DNA of 64,000 bases from Microplitis mediator (taxonomy: Eukaryota; Arthropoda; Insecta; Hymenoptera; Braconidae), in NCBI RefSeq assembly GCF_029852145.1, contig NC_079969.1, forward strand, positions 26,528,459 through 26,592,458, read 5' to 3'. The notes beneath the pieces are model-generated. The model was given only the letters and a program-made list of their open reading frames with translations, made no database searches and had not been told where the DNA came from. Positions 13,333 through 26,519 of this stretch are shown piece after piece. The position numbers and the translations under genes are program-made. How positions within the stretch are numbered: position 1 is the stretch's first letter; the number at the start of each line of letters is the position of its first letter.

Positions 13333-14513
13333 TAAACTACTGAATGTAAGCGACCGTTATTTGATTCGTGATGTAATAGAGTAAGGAAACTGGATTCTAT
13401 TACATGCAAATGGCTGCATTTCAATCTCCGAAACCGCATGCAGAAAATAATGTACCCAGAAAGGAAACCTTATTTCATATCTGGGGTAAGAAAAAATGCC
13501 CGAGTACACAAACAATAATAATAATTCAGTAGTTAAATAGAGCGGTCTAGTATTTTGTTAATAAATTTATTAATGTAGTTGAGGACAAAATGTACCAACA
13601 ATTAATCTTAGCAACTAGAGAAAGTTGGTGTAGTTTATAAAAAATCTCATGACGGAAAATAAATACTGGCGAGTTTTAGACGTTGGTACATGAAGCCAGA
13701 ACAAAGAGAAAAAGCGCCAGTGAATTAATTAAGAATTGAAGCCACTCAAACAACCCGGTAATTTAAAATTAGACTACCATTCTCTCTATTTTATTTAAAT
13801 TAACTCGAAAAAAAAGGAAATAAAAAAAAATTGCTACTTAAACTTATAATACACACTTTTAAAAATTTATCATTCAAAAATAAATATAGAGAATTTAAAT
13901 AGAGCAAGTCAGCGGTCTTATATAGATATATATTCTTGTTTCCGTTCCCGGGCATTGTTATTGTTATTGCTAATGTATGAGCAGGGTGTCAAAGTTTGTT
14001 ACAACAGCAAACTTGAGGACAATGGATGTTGAATAGCTCAGAATAGAGGATAGTGATTCTCAGAGAGAAGTCAGGTCTTTGGTCACCTGAATAATTGAAC
14101 CCGTTGGATTTGTTTGGCCAAGAATGAGTCAACATAATAAAGTTTAGGGGCCACTTAAGTCGAGCGTCTTTAAGACTCAGCGTGGTATCAAACCCGCTCT
14201 CGTTGTCGTTGCTGGTGTTGGTGAAACTACCGGTGGTTGTCGACGAGGGACCATTAAACTTGCACCGGGAATCGTCTTATAGTTTATTCCAGAGCAAGTT
14301 CGCCCCGGGGAGTGTGTACTCACTCCGAAACAAAGTTAACTTAACGGTGCGCCGAACTTGTAGTCTATTCTTCGTCATCGGTCTCCAGTCTGTTATAGAG
14401 CTAATTGTTAACTCGGGGTACACTTCCGCTGGTAAACTATCAAATAAATTTTCATCCCTGCCATCTAAGTCAGCACTAGGATTTGAATACGTCAGTTATT
14501 TTATATAAAATTA

Positions 14514-14947
14514 ATGTACCTGAAGATGTGAACGTTTTTGCAAAAAATTTATGAAATTTGACTGCTTGGGTGGTTACGTAACAAATGATCCGAGGAAAAT
14601 TGATCCGCGACAATTGATCCTTGCGACAATTAATCCGTCGATAAAATGCGTGTAACATAAAAAATATACTCACACACAAATTAGTGAAAAAAGGGCGTAA
14701 TTTTTCATATTTCACGCATTTTATCGACGGATCAATCGTCGCAAGGATCAATTGTCGCGGATCAATTGTCCTCGGATCATCGGTCGTGTCACCGCTTGGG
14801 TAGTTTTGGAGTCAAGGGTTGGCTTAAGATTTTCGGCTGACATATTAGCATCTACATGCGAAACATTTTAGAAATCTAGTCATTCAGTAGATTTTTTACT
14901 TTCAAAATTTTTTTTGTAGGGCGAAAATCGTTACGATCTTCAGGTTA
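14514..14947. mobile_element. family D MITE interrupted by family G
   Basis: Ends carry inverted copies of TACCTGAAGATCGGAACGTT, with AAATTAATG directly repeated at both outer borders. The element is interrupted at 14573-14793. Other copies lie at 26573-26770 and 35424-35839. Confidence 0.75.
14573..14793. mobile_element. family G palindromic element, nested
   Basis: A 221-bp near-perfect palindrome built from GATCC-containing words. It is inserted in family D and flanked by GCTTGGGTG (14564-14572) and GCTTGGGTA (14794-14802), a 9-bp duplication with one difference. A looser relative rich in the same words lies at 28060-28530. Confidence 0.75.
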
Positions 14948-15250
14948 AAATTAATGAAAAAATTATTTTTGAAATAGTGAAATAAAAAGAGATTTTATGA
15001 TTAATTGCTGTCGCACATTAATTTATTTTACACATTGAAGCATTATTTACAGATTTATAACTACTGTATGTACATTATAGTTATTTACATAATTATTTTT
15101 TATTTTAATCATCTACTTTAATTAGCTATAACGTTTTATTACTTAATTTTTTTCTTTATTTGGATAATTTGTTGTTTACTTTTTATACAAAAAAAGATCA
15201 CGAGGTCGATAGTAATTAATCGGCGGGTGTGGCGGTGAGAGGAGTCAAGA

Positions 15251-18200
15251 CTACGCTACCTCAAGGTCCGAACTGTCAGTGTCCTGATCGTGCTGACCGT
15301 TGAGACTCAGGTGTCCTGGGACTCTGATCGCATTGGCCACACTGTCGTCGCTGCGCTGTCGTTGCTCAAGTTGAAGTTTTCTCAGTCGCTCCTGTTCCTC
15401 GCGCTTCTGTTTCCGCCACTTGGCTCGACGGTTTTTGAACCAAACCTGAAAAAAAATTTCAAAAAATTTAAATAGTGGAATTTCATTTTCACAAAAATTT
15501 TCAAAATTTTCTTTACGGTGTAAATTTTTTTTATAGTAAACTAATATTTTTCCATAGTAAAGTTTAATTTACGATATCTTTAGATTATCATGTCTTCCTT
15601 CCCCCACTTTTTAAAAATATCTAAACCCTGATAAAAATTATAATTTCAAAATTAAATTCATTTACAAACTTATGTATTATCTAACAACGTTAAACTACAA
15701 AAGCAATCTCCTTTATTTTATTTAATAATTCTTAGCAAACACCGCGAGGCGCGAGGCAGGTGTACACACTCAGGTATATGTTTTTTTAAAATCTAAAACC
15801 TTATTTTTCAAGAGGATTTAATGCCTATATGTGGGTGGTCGTTATAATTTTATATTTATATACATATTCACTAAAATTTTTTTTTAATTTTTTCCTCGAA
15901 AAATTTCAAACGGTTTTATAAAAAATCAAGTTTTATTTGTCGCATTGCCAAAAGACGCGTCAAAGACATTAATCTCACTCTTATTCTTAAATTTTTCATC
16001 ATCATTATTATTATTATTATTATTATTATGATTATTATTATTATTATTAAGTTGAACTTGGAGGAATAAGGAGGATCCTTGATTTAAGTTTCACAACTGG
16101 AACAAACTGAAAGCGAATAGGTGTTTACCCTGTACTATATATACTGAATTCAAGGGGTGTGTTGTTGATGCTTGTATGAAAAGCAACCGCGCCCTTTTCG
16201 TAAATCATTCGAGCGCGGTGGAACGAAATCAGTGAGTTAAGCCGCAGAGGGTCAGGAAAAAAGACACAATGCGTTTTTTAAAAAAATATATAAACCTACA
16301 ACTTAACTAAAATTTACCGATAAATTTTTTACTGTCTATACCTCGTAATAACGTAATTTGGACATTTAATCCAGGGGACAATTAGGAGCTTAAGTAATTA
16401 ATTAATGGCGGTAATAACATAATACTGTCAGCTTTTGATAACCGAATTTAAATTAAAGCATAACAACTTTGGTATATTTATTATTTATACTGCAACATTG
16501 TATTTCAGTAAATATATATCAAATTAGCGTAGTAGCTTTTAATCTTGTGTACATTAAGTTTAATGAGATTTTGACATTAACGCACTTTACTTTATCTGCT
16601 TATTTTTATTGTATGAATTTAATACGAGTGATAAATTTTTTTTTCTCATATCATGACTATAACAAATATTTATATCAAGTAACTTGGGGTAAAATGGACA
16701 CCATTTTTTAGAGGAAACATTTTTTTTTTGTAAAACTGGAAGTTGATTAATTCAGGAAACGCCGGCACTACCAATTTTTAGTGGACAAATTTTTTTTTTG
16801 TTTGTTACCTGAATTATTTTATGGAAAACTGGAAAAAGCGACTCAGGTAAAATGGTCGACTGTTGAAAAAAATTGTTGTTTGAAATTTTTGTCCTTAATG
16901 AGATTTAAAGCTCGTGTTGATAATTTAATTAATGAATCAACAAGTAGTCAAAAAAATTAAATGACTTATTTTTTACTATTTTACTATTATTTATTATTAA
17001 GGGGATACGCCACCGGACCTCTTTCTTACACTCAGAAAAATAAACGGGACTATCTTTGTTGCACTCGTAGAGTAAACGAGAATTTTAAAACAATTTTTCT
17101 CGGAGACGAATTAGAATTTTTGAAAATACGAAATTTCTCGCCCTCCCACACAAAAAAAAATATATATGACATATATGCATCAATGTATTGGCTATATGGG
17201 ACGTATATGTTATTTATATATTTTTTTGTGTGGGCAGTTAAGTTTTTAAAAAACGCTAAAGACTCTCTATTTTAGGTTTCCAGTGTTTGTCCGTGAATTA
17301 AATTGAATTGAAAATCGGTTACCGTCACCCCTAAACTTGTGGTTTGAGAAAAATATCTAGCAAAAAAATTTTTTTTTAATTCAGTGACCCATTTGGTCTG
17401 TCAGCTTTTTTTAGTTTTCAATAAAATAATTCAGATAACAAACTTGAGAATTTTTTTACTAAAAATTGGGCTGACCAATTCGCCCCATATTTCCGTTTTT
17501 CAATAAAAACATACTTTCTATAGAGATAAATTTTCCGTTTTAATTCAGGCGTTTAGCCATGAGCCAGCGAAACCCGATACCGAGGGTTAGAAACAAAAAA
17601 GCAATTTGTCAGTTTGAATGTAGACAAAGAAAAAATAAAAAGTCTTAAGGGTTCTGAGCACACGAGGGACCGCTGGTCGTCGATGGTCGGACTGTTTGAG
17701 TAGGAATTATTTATTGGACAGAAAGAGCAAAGAAATACTGATCGACTTTGGATTTAATAACGAGTTCAAAGTAAACTTACCTCGATTCTTTCTTCCTTGA
17801 GGTCGACCTGCAGGGCCAGTTGCTCGCGAAGAAGGACATCGGGGTAGTGGGTTTTGTCGAAGGTGGCCTCTAGCTGCTCTAGCTGCTCCTCCGTGAAGAT
17901 GGTCCGATGTCTGCGCTTACGTTTGGTCATCGGGCCCACTCCGGGGCCGTTGGGGTTCATCTGATAGGGATGTGTCGTGTGATAAAAAGCCGGTTGGCTG
18001 TGCAAAGACACTCCGGCGGCTGCCATCGCGGCTACATAACCGCCTGGATAGAGCCCTGGGTACGCAGCAGCTAAAAAATTATTTTACATTACGTAATACT
18101 TTAAAAGCTTTCGATGTTAAAATATTTTTATCGCGAGATTAAGTAAGTCTTTGGAGAATAAAATATTTTTTTTTTATCCTTCATTTCTTTCGCGCGTTGA

Positions 18201-19002
18201 AATTATTGACGCGTTTAAATTTTAACCGAGTGGGAAAAGAATGAGATAAAGTAAAAACGCGTTTCTTTACGCTTTTCCGAGTCTGAAAAGAATCTCAGAG
18301 CGACGCCCGACTGGGGATTTGCATCAAATATTTTTCCCTAAACTTTTTTCTTATGGATTAAACCCCAATCCCCGTAGGAGCAATTTGCTTTTAAAAAATA
18401 TTACTCGAAACCCCAAACATCAGGACAAGAATATAAAATTAAATATACTAAAATTTACCTAAAAAATCAGCTGGTGTAAAAGCTAGATGATGAAGCTGCT
18501 GCTGAAGCGGATGAATAGTCCGCGGTGGTGAGCCGACGGTCTCTGAATTTGTTTGACCAGCAGAAATACCGCCGCTGGTGCTGGTAGAATTCGCACCAGT
18601 CGGTCTAGGTGCCAAAATACTGTCGATTGTGAACAGCGAAGTGGGAGATGACAGTGCGGCCGATGAGCTGGGACGTGATGACATCTCTCGCTGACGATAC
18701 CTCGAAGACTCTTCCGCACTCATGGGACTTCTTCGTAAAAATCCATGACGTTCGCGTTCGCGGTCACGATCACGATCACGATCACGGTGATGATGATGAT
18801 GGTGATCTTTCTGCGTTATCTGTTCGAGTGTTTTCAGCTTCTGCTGGACACTATCAGGCGAGTAATTATACAGGAAACGCTGGTGATTATTGTTAATAAT
18901 ATTATTGCCGGAAATTCCCGGTGCGTCTTGCAGCGGCGACGAGGGTTCAGTCATTGGAGATCTAGATCTTGGTGAATCACCGGCATATGAACTTTCCACC
19001 AT
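15251..19002 (-). CDS. gsc: homeobox protein goosecoid
   Basis: Exons 18459-19002, 17781-18070 and 15251-15445 join with exact phases to 342 aa, ending TAG. This is a paired-class homeodomain transcription repressor. Residues 124-131 (FTIDSILA) are the eh1/GEH Groucho-binding motif. Residues 233-292 are the homeodomain, split by an intron after residue 278 just before W-F-K-N-R-R. Lys282 is homeodomain position 50 and Asn283 position 51, giving the Bicoid-like TAATCC preference known for this class. Residues 67-86 are a His run followed by an alternating Arg-Asp/Glu run. The start ATG at 19002 opens the common goosecoid M-V-E start. Introns of 388 and 2335 bp and wide non-coding flanks fit a developmental gene. 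Confidence 0.97.
15446..17780. other. goosecoid intron 2 content
   Basis: Contains an (ATT)n microsatellite at about 15995-16048 and a 90-bp palindrome at 17145-17234 whose ends are CCCACACAAAAAAA and its inverse, probably a small MITE. Around 16690-16860 and 17370-17500 there are diverged repeated words (e.g. 'taaaatgg'). No exon seen. Confidence 0.5.
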
Positions 19003-19940
19003 GTTAACTATTTCCAGTCTTACAAAAATAATAATGACAATAAAAATAATAATAAACTTATTAAATATTTCACTTGCACTATTTTAAATAAAATTACGTT
19101 ATCACTACACTGGAGTCTGGTTCCATTCCATTAAAACTTGTGACAGGTTTGTTAAAAAAAAGCTCCGTTAACGTGGTCTGTCAACATCTAGAATGATAAA
19201 TGATGGGCTGAGAGACCGGCGAGAGTGACCGTACTACAGTATTTATTACAATGGCACTAGTAGTAGTAATAGGAGTAGTAGTAGTAGTAGTAGAAGTAGA
19301 AGTAGATGTAGGATGCTGTTCTGAGAGAGAAGCAATCTGTACTCAAACGTGGATCTCCCGGTGGTGGCGATGACAAAACAGCCTTTATGGGAACCCCCAC
19401 AATCGTTTGCGTGTGTTGAGGATCCAGGGGTAAAGTACCCCTGATGAGAGAAGCGCCACTGGACGATAGGCGTGCCGCGGCTTTTTTAGGGCCACGCCCA
19501 TCGCCTATCGCGCCGCGGATGCGCCAGACCGCGAGTCCAACGGACCTGAACCTCAGCTCAACTTTGGCTGCGATGCTTTAGCTGCTTTGCGATCTAACTT
19601 TAATCGATAGCTTATAATGATAAACGCTTAAAATTTTTTTTTTACTCCATTAATTAATTTGTTTACAGATATAAATTTTTATAGTCATTTCAAATTGAGG
19701 CAAAAATTTGGGATTTTGATCAGTAGATTTTATAAATTTTTTTTTTTTTCCGGATTCGTGTTTGGAATTTTTATAAAAACTTTTCCTTTTTTTTTTATTT
19801 TTAAATCCTGAACCCGGTACCTTAATTTTTGCGGCTATGTCCGAATTGTCCCATGAGGTATCAGTATCATAAATATATTCATCTGATGGGAAAATCACGA
19901 AAAAAAAATCCAGTTGATAAAATATTGACATTCTAATACC

Positions 19941-20017
19941 TCCCGCCCATGGATGGGCTCGAACCCAGTTCTCCAGAGCGAAATTCTTTGATTTTACTCT
20001 CAGTCAACCACGCGGGA
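19941..20017 (-). mobile_element. tRNA-derived sequence (SINE head or tRNA pseudogene)
   Basis: On the minus strand, TCCCGCG opens and GGCGGGA closes a 77-nt segment, forming six of seven acceptor pairs. TGGTTGACTGAG matches a pol III A box, and GGTTCGAGCCC matches a B box at normal spacing. The T stem has mismatches and no clean anticodon stem-loop forms, so a working tRNA is unlikely. The 250-300 bp downstream on the same strand may be a SINE body, but I see no second copy in the window. Confidence 0.5.
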
Positions 20018-20803
20018 ATTTAAATAATTTAAATAATATCAACAATAATTGTTATTATGATTAAAATGACAAGCTTATAAAATGGTGTTGGTATTTAAAA
20101 TAAAAATAAGGCAGTTGGTAATGCGTATTAATGTAATACGAAGGGATAAGCGTAAATGAGAGGCTGAGAGCGAGTATTTTCGGACTAGTTTGGGGTATAT
20201 GACGATAATGGATAATGGAGAACGGTTTGTGATCCAAGGGGAAGAGCGAATTTAAAGATGTGTGTAAAAAGGCCAGGTACTGTTGTGTGTATGTGTGTGA
20301 TAGAAGAGAATAAAGAATTGTTTGATGAGCATGTGTACAAGATTCACATGGTACAACATGGCAGGACATGTAGGTATTATAATACTGATCGTCAAAATCT
20401 GTAGCGTGCGCTGTTGATCCTAATCCAGGCGTTAATCGCTCGACTATCCTAGTCCTAGTCCGTAAAGATTTGTGTTTGCACGGGGGTTACTTGGTTATAT
20501 ATGTGCAAAGCTCGACAATGCGTTAAATCGAGATGAGGACAACATCTGATCAGTCTTTTTTACCGAAACTGATCCGGGCTAACAACCGACGACTAGCGAC
20601 GATTATGTGAATTCACTGTTGCTTTTGATTTTGAATTTTATTCACCTCCGACATCCATCAATTGCTTTAAAGATTAATTTTTATATTCATTATGGGTAAC
20701 AAAATTATTGTAATCAAGAGTTTGTTTTTTTTTTTCATTGATATTTTAATTTCTGCTTGTAAATCGTTGGCTTGACATATGGAAAGGAGTTCGATAGCTT
20801 CGG

Positions 20804-20815
20804 GGATTAGGATTA
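20804..20815 (+). promoter_or_regulatory. tandem GGATTA, K50-homeodomain motif
   Basis: Two abutting GGATTA words (TAATCC on the other strand) lie about 1.8 kb upstream of the goosecoid start, with another TAATCC at 20421-20426. Goosecoid-type K50 homeodomains bind TAATCC, so auto- or cross-regulation is conceivable. Short motifs occur by chance, so this is weak. Confidence 0.25.
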
Positions 20816-20936
20816 CGGATACGGGATTTGTACTTTTGTTCGGGATGTCCGCGAATTATAACTATAGCTTAGCTTCCTTCTATATATATTTTTGTAAATT
20901 TTCTGGGAAAATGGTAGTACTGTAAATAATATACTC

Positions 20937-20982
<46 letters not shown>

Positions 20983-21138
20983 GTTTGTTGTTATTTACAT
21001 TTTATTTACAAGGAGGGCAGTTTATAGTACAGACAAATCCTATATTGATGTTTGTATATAATTCCCCGAGGCTACGCTGTTAAATCTATATTACTAGTGT
21101 ACTTTTGTTCTTTAATATATGTTATATGTTTTTTTTTG

Positions 21139-21582
21139 CGGAGTGGATCCGGATTTAATTTCAATCCGAATTTACTCCGCATTCACTCCGCCACTCGGAG
21201 TTCTGGAGTTTAAAAAAAAATAACTCCGCATGAGGAGTGAATTGGGAGTTTTTTTTTGGCGGAGTGATCTCGGAGTGACGCGGATTATATTTCACTCCCA
21301 ATTTACTCCGGTCCGGAGTTTTAACATTTAAATGAATTTATATTAAACTGTTAAACAGTGTATGTGTGTACGCGTGTGTGTGTGCATATCAGTTGATCAG
21401 TAATGTAATACGCGAGTTTTTACTTCGATTTAATTTAGTGGAGTTATTTTTTATTAATAATATTTTCAAAACTCTCCGGGGTGAATTTCACTCCGAGGGG
21501 AGTGAATAATTAAAAATTCATTCACTCCGCATCCGCTCCGGATTTAATCCGCATTTACTCCGCGAATTTTTTAGTGTGAGGT
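21139..21582. mobile_element. family E inverted-repeat element
   Basis: Dense 'ggagt/actcc' words in both orientations with complementary ends. The right end reads ACACTAAAAAATTCGCGGAG on the minus strand, like the starts of the other family E copies. No coding capacity. Confidence 0.5.
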
Positions 21583-24117
21583 CAGATAGAGCTGTATTTT
21601 TAAAAATTTTACAAACTCAATTTTAATACAGAAATAAAACTGATAATTTTTTAAAAATAATTAGAAATAGTTTTGATACAAAAAATTTTGACATTTTTTA
21701 TTGAGAAAATTTTTTAACTAAAAATTTTATTCCAAGTTATAGAATAATATTTAAATTTATACATGAACAAGTCTATTGAAATATAAAAAAAAAAATATGA
21801 AATCAAGGGATAGAAAAAAGAAGTAAAGAATATATAAATACATAAGAATAAAATTCACAGGATCAATTTCCATTGGCTTTCGCGGCCGGTCTTCTTTTTA
21901 TGTTAAATCGTTTTCTCGAGATTTTATTATTTAAAAATTACACAGGCAAATACTCACGCATGTTGAGAAAAAAAAGCTCATAAAGTATTTAAGAGTAAGT
22001 AAATAAGGCAAAAAGGCGTACTCAGTCAAGTGTAACAACCGACTAATAACAACTCTCAGCTTGATGCATGTTCGTGGTGAAATAATCGACGGGTTTCTCG
22101 ACTCTGCACTCGTCTTATTCACGTCCCGGTCTCAGATAGAGGCTACAGGTATCCCGTAGTTTGCTGCGATATCCACTTAGCACGGGGCTTAAACGTGAAA
22201 ACACTTTGTGTATTGTTGTCGCATTAACGCCGAATATTCGAGGATGATTGCCGGAAAAATATAATCCACTCCAGGACCTATTCCCTGCATGAGCCGCGCT
22301 CTTAACTCTCGGCAAATCTTGTTTTTTACCGCTTTCTTCTCCTCTAAGTCGTTAAATACTGCGCTTAAGTCAACTTGTTGATTAAATCAATTAACGAGAA
22401 AATATATCCATCTAAAAATTATTTTAGAAAAATATCAAACAACAGGTAACATAAATTTTTAAAATAAAATAAGAAATAAAATCTCTAAAGATTATCTCAG
22501 AGGTCAATATTTGTCTTTTTAAAAACTTCAAAGGGCTCCGGCACCTTTTATAATATTCCCTAGAGTGAATAAAAAATTTAACAAAACCTTTATATTAAAA
22601 ATTATAATTTAATTCATGTAAGAAAAAAGTCTTGTGAGAAAAATCTCGAAATTTTGATTTTTTTTTTATACTCCAAATTTTATTGAAAATATTTTTTTTT
22701 ATCCTGGCTCTTTTCTTCTGATTCATGTTTACGAAAATCAAAAATTTCGTTCATATTTTAAACTATAATGAGAAATAGAAAATTTCGCATTTGAGATCAA
22801 AAACAAAATTTTTTCGAAGTCTCTCCCCTTCCTCTCATATATTTAAAATTAATTTGTACAATTTTTTCGCGAGAATTGTAGTAGCGTGAAAATTGTTGAA
22901 CTGGTCGTTGGATGTAATTTATATATATATAAATATATATGCTTATATATATGCAATCAAAATATTGTACGCTGCATTGTACAGGATAATTACTCTAATA
23001 ATTACATCACTGTCACAGTCTGATCATAAATTCGCAGCATACCCGTCAGTATATATGTATATATATTTATATAGAGAATGTATGAAATAGAGTAAAGAGG
23101 AAAGAGGACAAAGTGAATGAATATAGATCTGAATTCACGCGTTTTAGACCGTTACGCCAATTAATTTTCCATAATTGGAAGCGTATGAGCGACATATCTG
23201 TCGGACAATCGCCGATGCTTGGATATTTTTTTTCTCTCTCATTCATCAGCATCAGTATCATGTTGATATATATCACAGTGCATACTATACAGTATGCGTT
23301 ATATAACAATGCAAACCTGGGAGGGTAACCCGCGGAACTCGTTAGCGGCGGTCGCTCCATGCGCGTATTTTCGTCAAAAACCAATTAACTCTTTTCATAT
23401 CTATATTTTATCTATATATATGACTGCATATATACACACACATAACTATTTTTAAATATTTTTTTTTTCGAGTGTACGCTCGCCGACGGCATGGAAATCT
23501 TGTTGACGAAAAAACGTTTATAGTTTTCCTATAAAAAATTGTTTATTGGTGTCTATTAAACGAGCCTTGAAAAAATATAGTAACTTATATATATCAAGTT
23601 TAGTAATTTTTTAAAAATTATTAATTTTTCAACAATAATTCATCTTATATTTATGTAAACAATAAATATTGTTACAACGAATTTGTGCTAAGTGATATTA
23701 ACCCGTTAAGACAACAAACTCGAGCCAAAGATGTGATATCCATTACACTATAGTTTGTAGTATAAATACTTAACTATAAGTATTTCAAGATAAAGAGAAT
23801 ATTATCATTTAGTGGATGAGTATTCTCGTGTATAGTCTGGAGTTAAATGTCGCATCGTCCGATGACTGTCACTACTTACCTCCGCTTGAGGTCTAACGCT
23901 AATTCTATTTATTTAATTGTTTGTTTAACGATTCACACGATGGGAATTTCATGTCCTCGCTTATTGGAAGATTACTACTATTTTCATTTTATTTATTTAT
24001 TTTTTTTTTTTTCATACAGAAGAAAATGAAAATATGGAGAGAAAATTACAGCAACAATTTTTATGAGCTTGTGGAAATGGATGTCGAATTTATATACAAA
24101 TTTATAGAAATCACTCT

Positions 24118-24740
24118 GTTAATTTTCTCTCTGTAGAGTAGGGGTAAATAGGGCACGTGCTTAAGTGAATAATTAATTTTTTTTAATTTTAATTTCTTAT
24201 CAATTCTTAAAAATTTTGATAAAAATTTTTTTTTGCCTGACATAAGTTGACATGGCAGAGTATGATCTTGTCTATTATTTTTTTTTACAATTACACTTTT
24301 TATGGTATCATTTTTTTTTATTTTATTTTTGCTTATTTTAAAAATTTAAATGAAAATTTTTTTTATTGGGAAATTTTTTTAATCAAGAGTTTGTGTTTTT
24401 ATTTTCATTCATATTTTAATTTCTGCTTGTAAACTTATATGTAAATTTCTAGAAAGCCGTTAATTTTCTCTCTGTAGATTAGGGGTAAATAGGGCACGTG
24501 CTTAAATGAGTAATTAATTTTTTTTAATTTTAATTTCTAATCAATTCTTAAAAATTTTAATAAAAAAGAATTTTTTTTGCCGACTTGAGATCTGACGTAA
24601 GTTGACATGGCAAGCGTATGATCTTGTCTATTATTTTTTTTATAATTACACTTTTTATGTAATCATTTTTTTTTGTTTTATTTTTGCTTATTGTAAAAAT
24701 TTGATTGAAAATTTTTTTTACAATAAATTTTTTAGAGGTC
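24118..24740. repeat. tandem duplication, period 341 bp
   Basis: The block beginning GTTAATTTTCTCTCTGTAGA at 24118 recurs at 24459 with a few substitutions, and the similarity runs through a matching T-rich tract. A 55-bp part of the unit (24378-24433) also matches 20707-20766, so the source is a dispersed repeat. The open frames inside are not genes. Confidence 0.7.
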
Positions 24741-26519
24741 GCATTTTACCCCGGATACTTAAACTAGTTTTGGGATCAATAATAAACTTGAAATTGATAC
24801 AGAATTGTTTTTTTTTTCTAAATCAAAGTTTGTGGACCGTAGTGCCCAGCGCCTGTAGTAATTAGCCAATTTTATGTGAACAAAAAAAATTTTGGTAGCT
24901 GATGAATTATATAAACAGTTAACAATACTTTGGTAATCTCAATTTCCTTTATTCGGTCCCTGCAATCCGCAGATTATTCTATTACAGGGAATGTAAACAA
25001 AAACTGCAGTTTATCCCAGGGAGCTGGAGCAGCTTGAAAGAGGAGGACAAAGTATGTATTGGAGAATTGAAGCGGTGGATGAATGAAGGACAGGGAATAC
25101 TACGGCACTCGATCTTGTTTAGTTTGAAAATACGTCATTGTTTCAGTACGATAAAAAATTCAGCGCTCGGGTAATTACACTTGGGATCGATTCCCGCCTA
25201 CGGGCTCCTTCCACTGGGTTACTGACTTAGGGCCGGCCTTTTCCGATAACTCCTCGATTTTACCAATCTATCTGCGATTTACATATTTAAAGCTCCAATG
25301 TTTATTTTAGAGCAATTGTTTAAGTTTTTATTTTATTGTTTTAAATTGTTTTTCATTTAGAAAATTTTTTTCCCCATCTGGGGCTCGGAATTCGAAAACT
25401 TGAATATTTCCCCGTATAAATTTTTTTTTTCCCAAAATAGAGCAATGGAGATTTTTTTGAATTCTATTACAAAGTTTTAATTGACAGCCAAAAATTCTGA
25501 GATTGAAAATATGAATTTTTTTTCGTCGCTCAAAAATTAATGGCAGCTCCAGAAGTCAATGAAAATTTTTTTTGAGTATCAAAAATTACTAAACCTTTAA
25601 ATATTTTGCAGGGCTTAATTGTAAAAAAATAAAAAACGCACTTTAATCAGCTCGTGCCCAAAATGTAAGTTTTATATATCTAGATATATAAAATACTAAA
25701 CTGTCTATCTCTTGACAGCAGCGAGAACTGTTTGCCTTTTATTAAACTCTTGTTAAATGCTGGCTTTCTTTGTCCACACAATTGAATCGGCAAAACAGCG
25801 GAGATAATGCTCCGGATTCTCAGCCTCACGAGTTTGCTATAGTATCCTCATATCCCATCCCCATCTTCATTTATATCCCAGTAAACCAAATAAGTAGAGT
25901 AAAAGTAGAGAAAGATCGTAGGAAAAAAAAACCTCTACTCAGTGGTTTTCTTTCTCCCCTCTATTGTGTCGTATTTTTTTCAGCCTCATCGTGAAATGGA
26001 CACCGTGTAATCGTTCTTTTATTCACTTCTTTTACCTGCGATAATACTCACATGGCATCCCTTGTTGGTGCACTCGTGGCTGGATCCAAACCCTCCAATT
26101 GAATGTTAACTTGAAGGTGGTCTTTTCCACGCACTCTTTTATTTCTCTCTTTTACTTCTTGATTCTTATATACATCCTATACTCTCTCTCTATATATATT
26201 GTATTATGTCGTATAAGATGGACTAGTATAGTAGCCAATGAAAATATTTATATATTTCCAGAATAGACGTCCGCCCACGATGAATTTACTGAAATGATCC
26301 TCATTGTTATTGGCAACAGATACTTTGCTCTCTCTTTTTCTTAAATATAAAAATATTTAACCGTATATATAATAATAATACTAGTACTGAGAATGGATGT
26401 ATCTCAAGAAGATTAACTGCATGAGTGACAGCTTTTAAATTTTCAACATCTACGAGATTAAATTATTATTCATTTCAGTAAATTTTATTTCAACTCTTTA
26501 TTTTCCCAATAGTTCCACC

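Larger units (their letters stand above)
13333..15250. other. intergenic region between the 1018-aa gene and goosecoid
   Basis: No supported gene. The part at 13900-14450 is less AT-rich and includes an open frame (14182-14508) that I regard as chance. The rest is dominated by the nested MITE pair at 14514-14947. AATAAA on the minus strand at 15135-15140 is a candidate polyadenylation signal for goosecoid. Confidence 0.55.

Noticed and set aside
14182..14508. 108-codon plus-strand open frame
   Set aside because: Leu/Ser-rich composition without motifs; it runs up to the border of a MITE insertion.
25180..25230. GGATCGATTCCC, resembling a pol III B box
   Set aside because: No A box at the right distance and no acceptor stem pairing.
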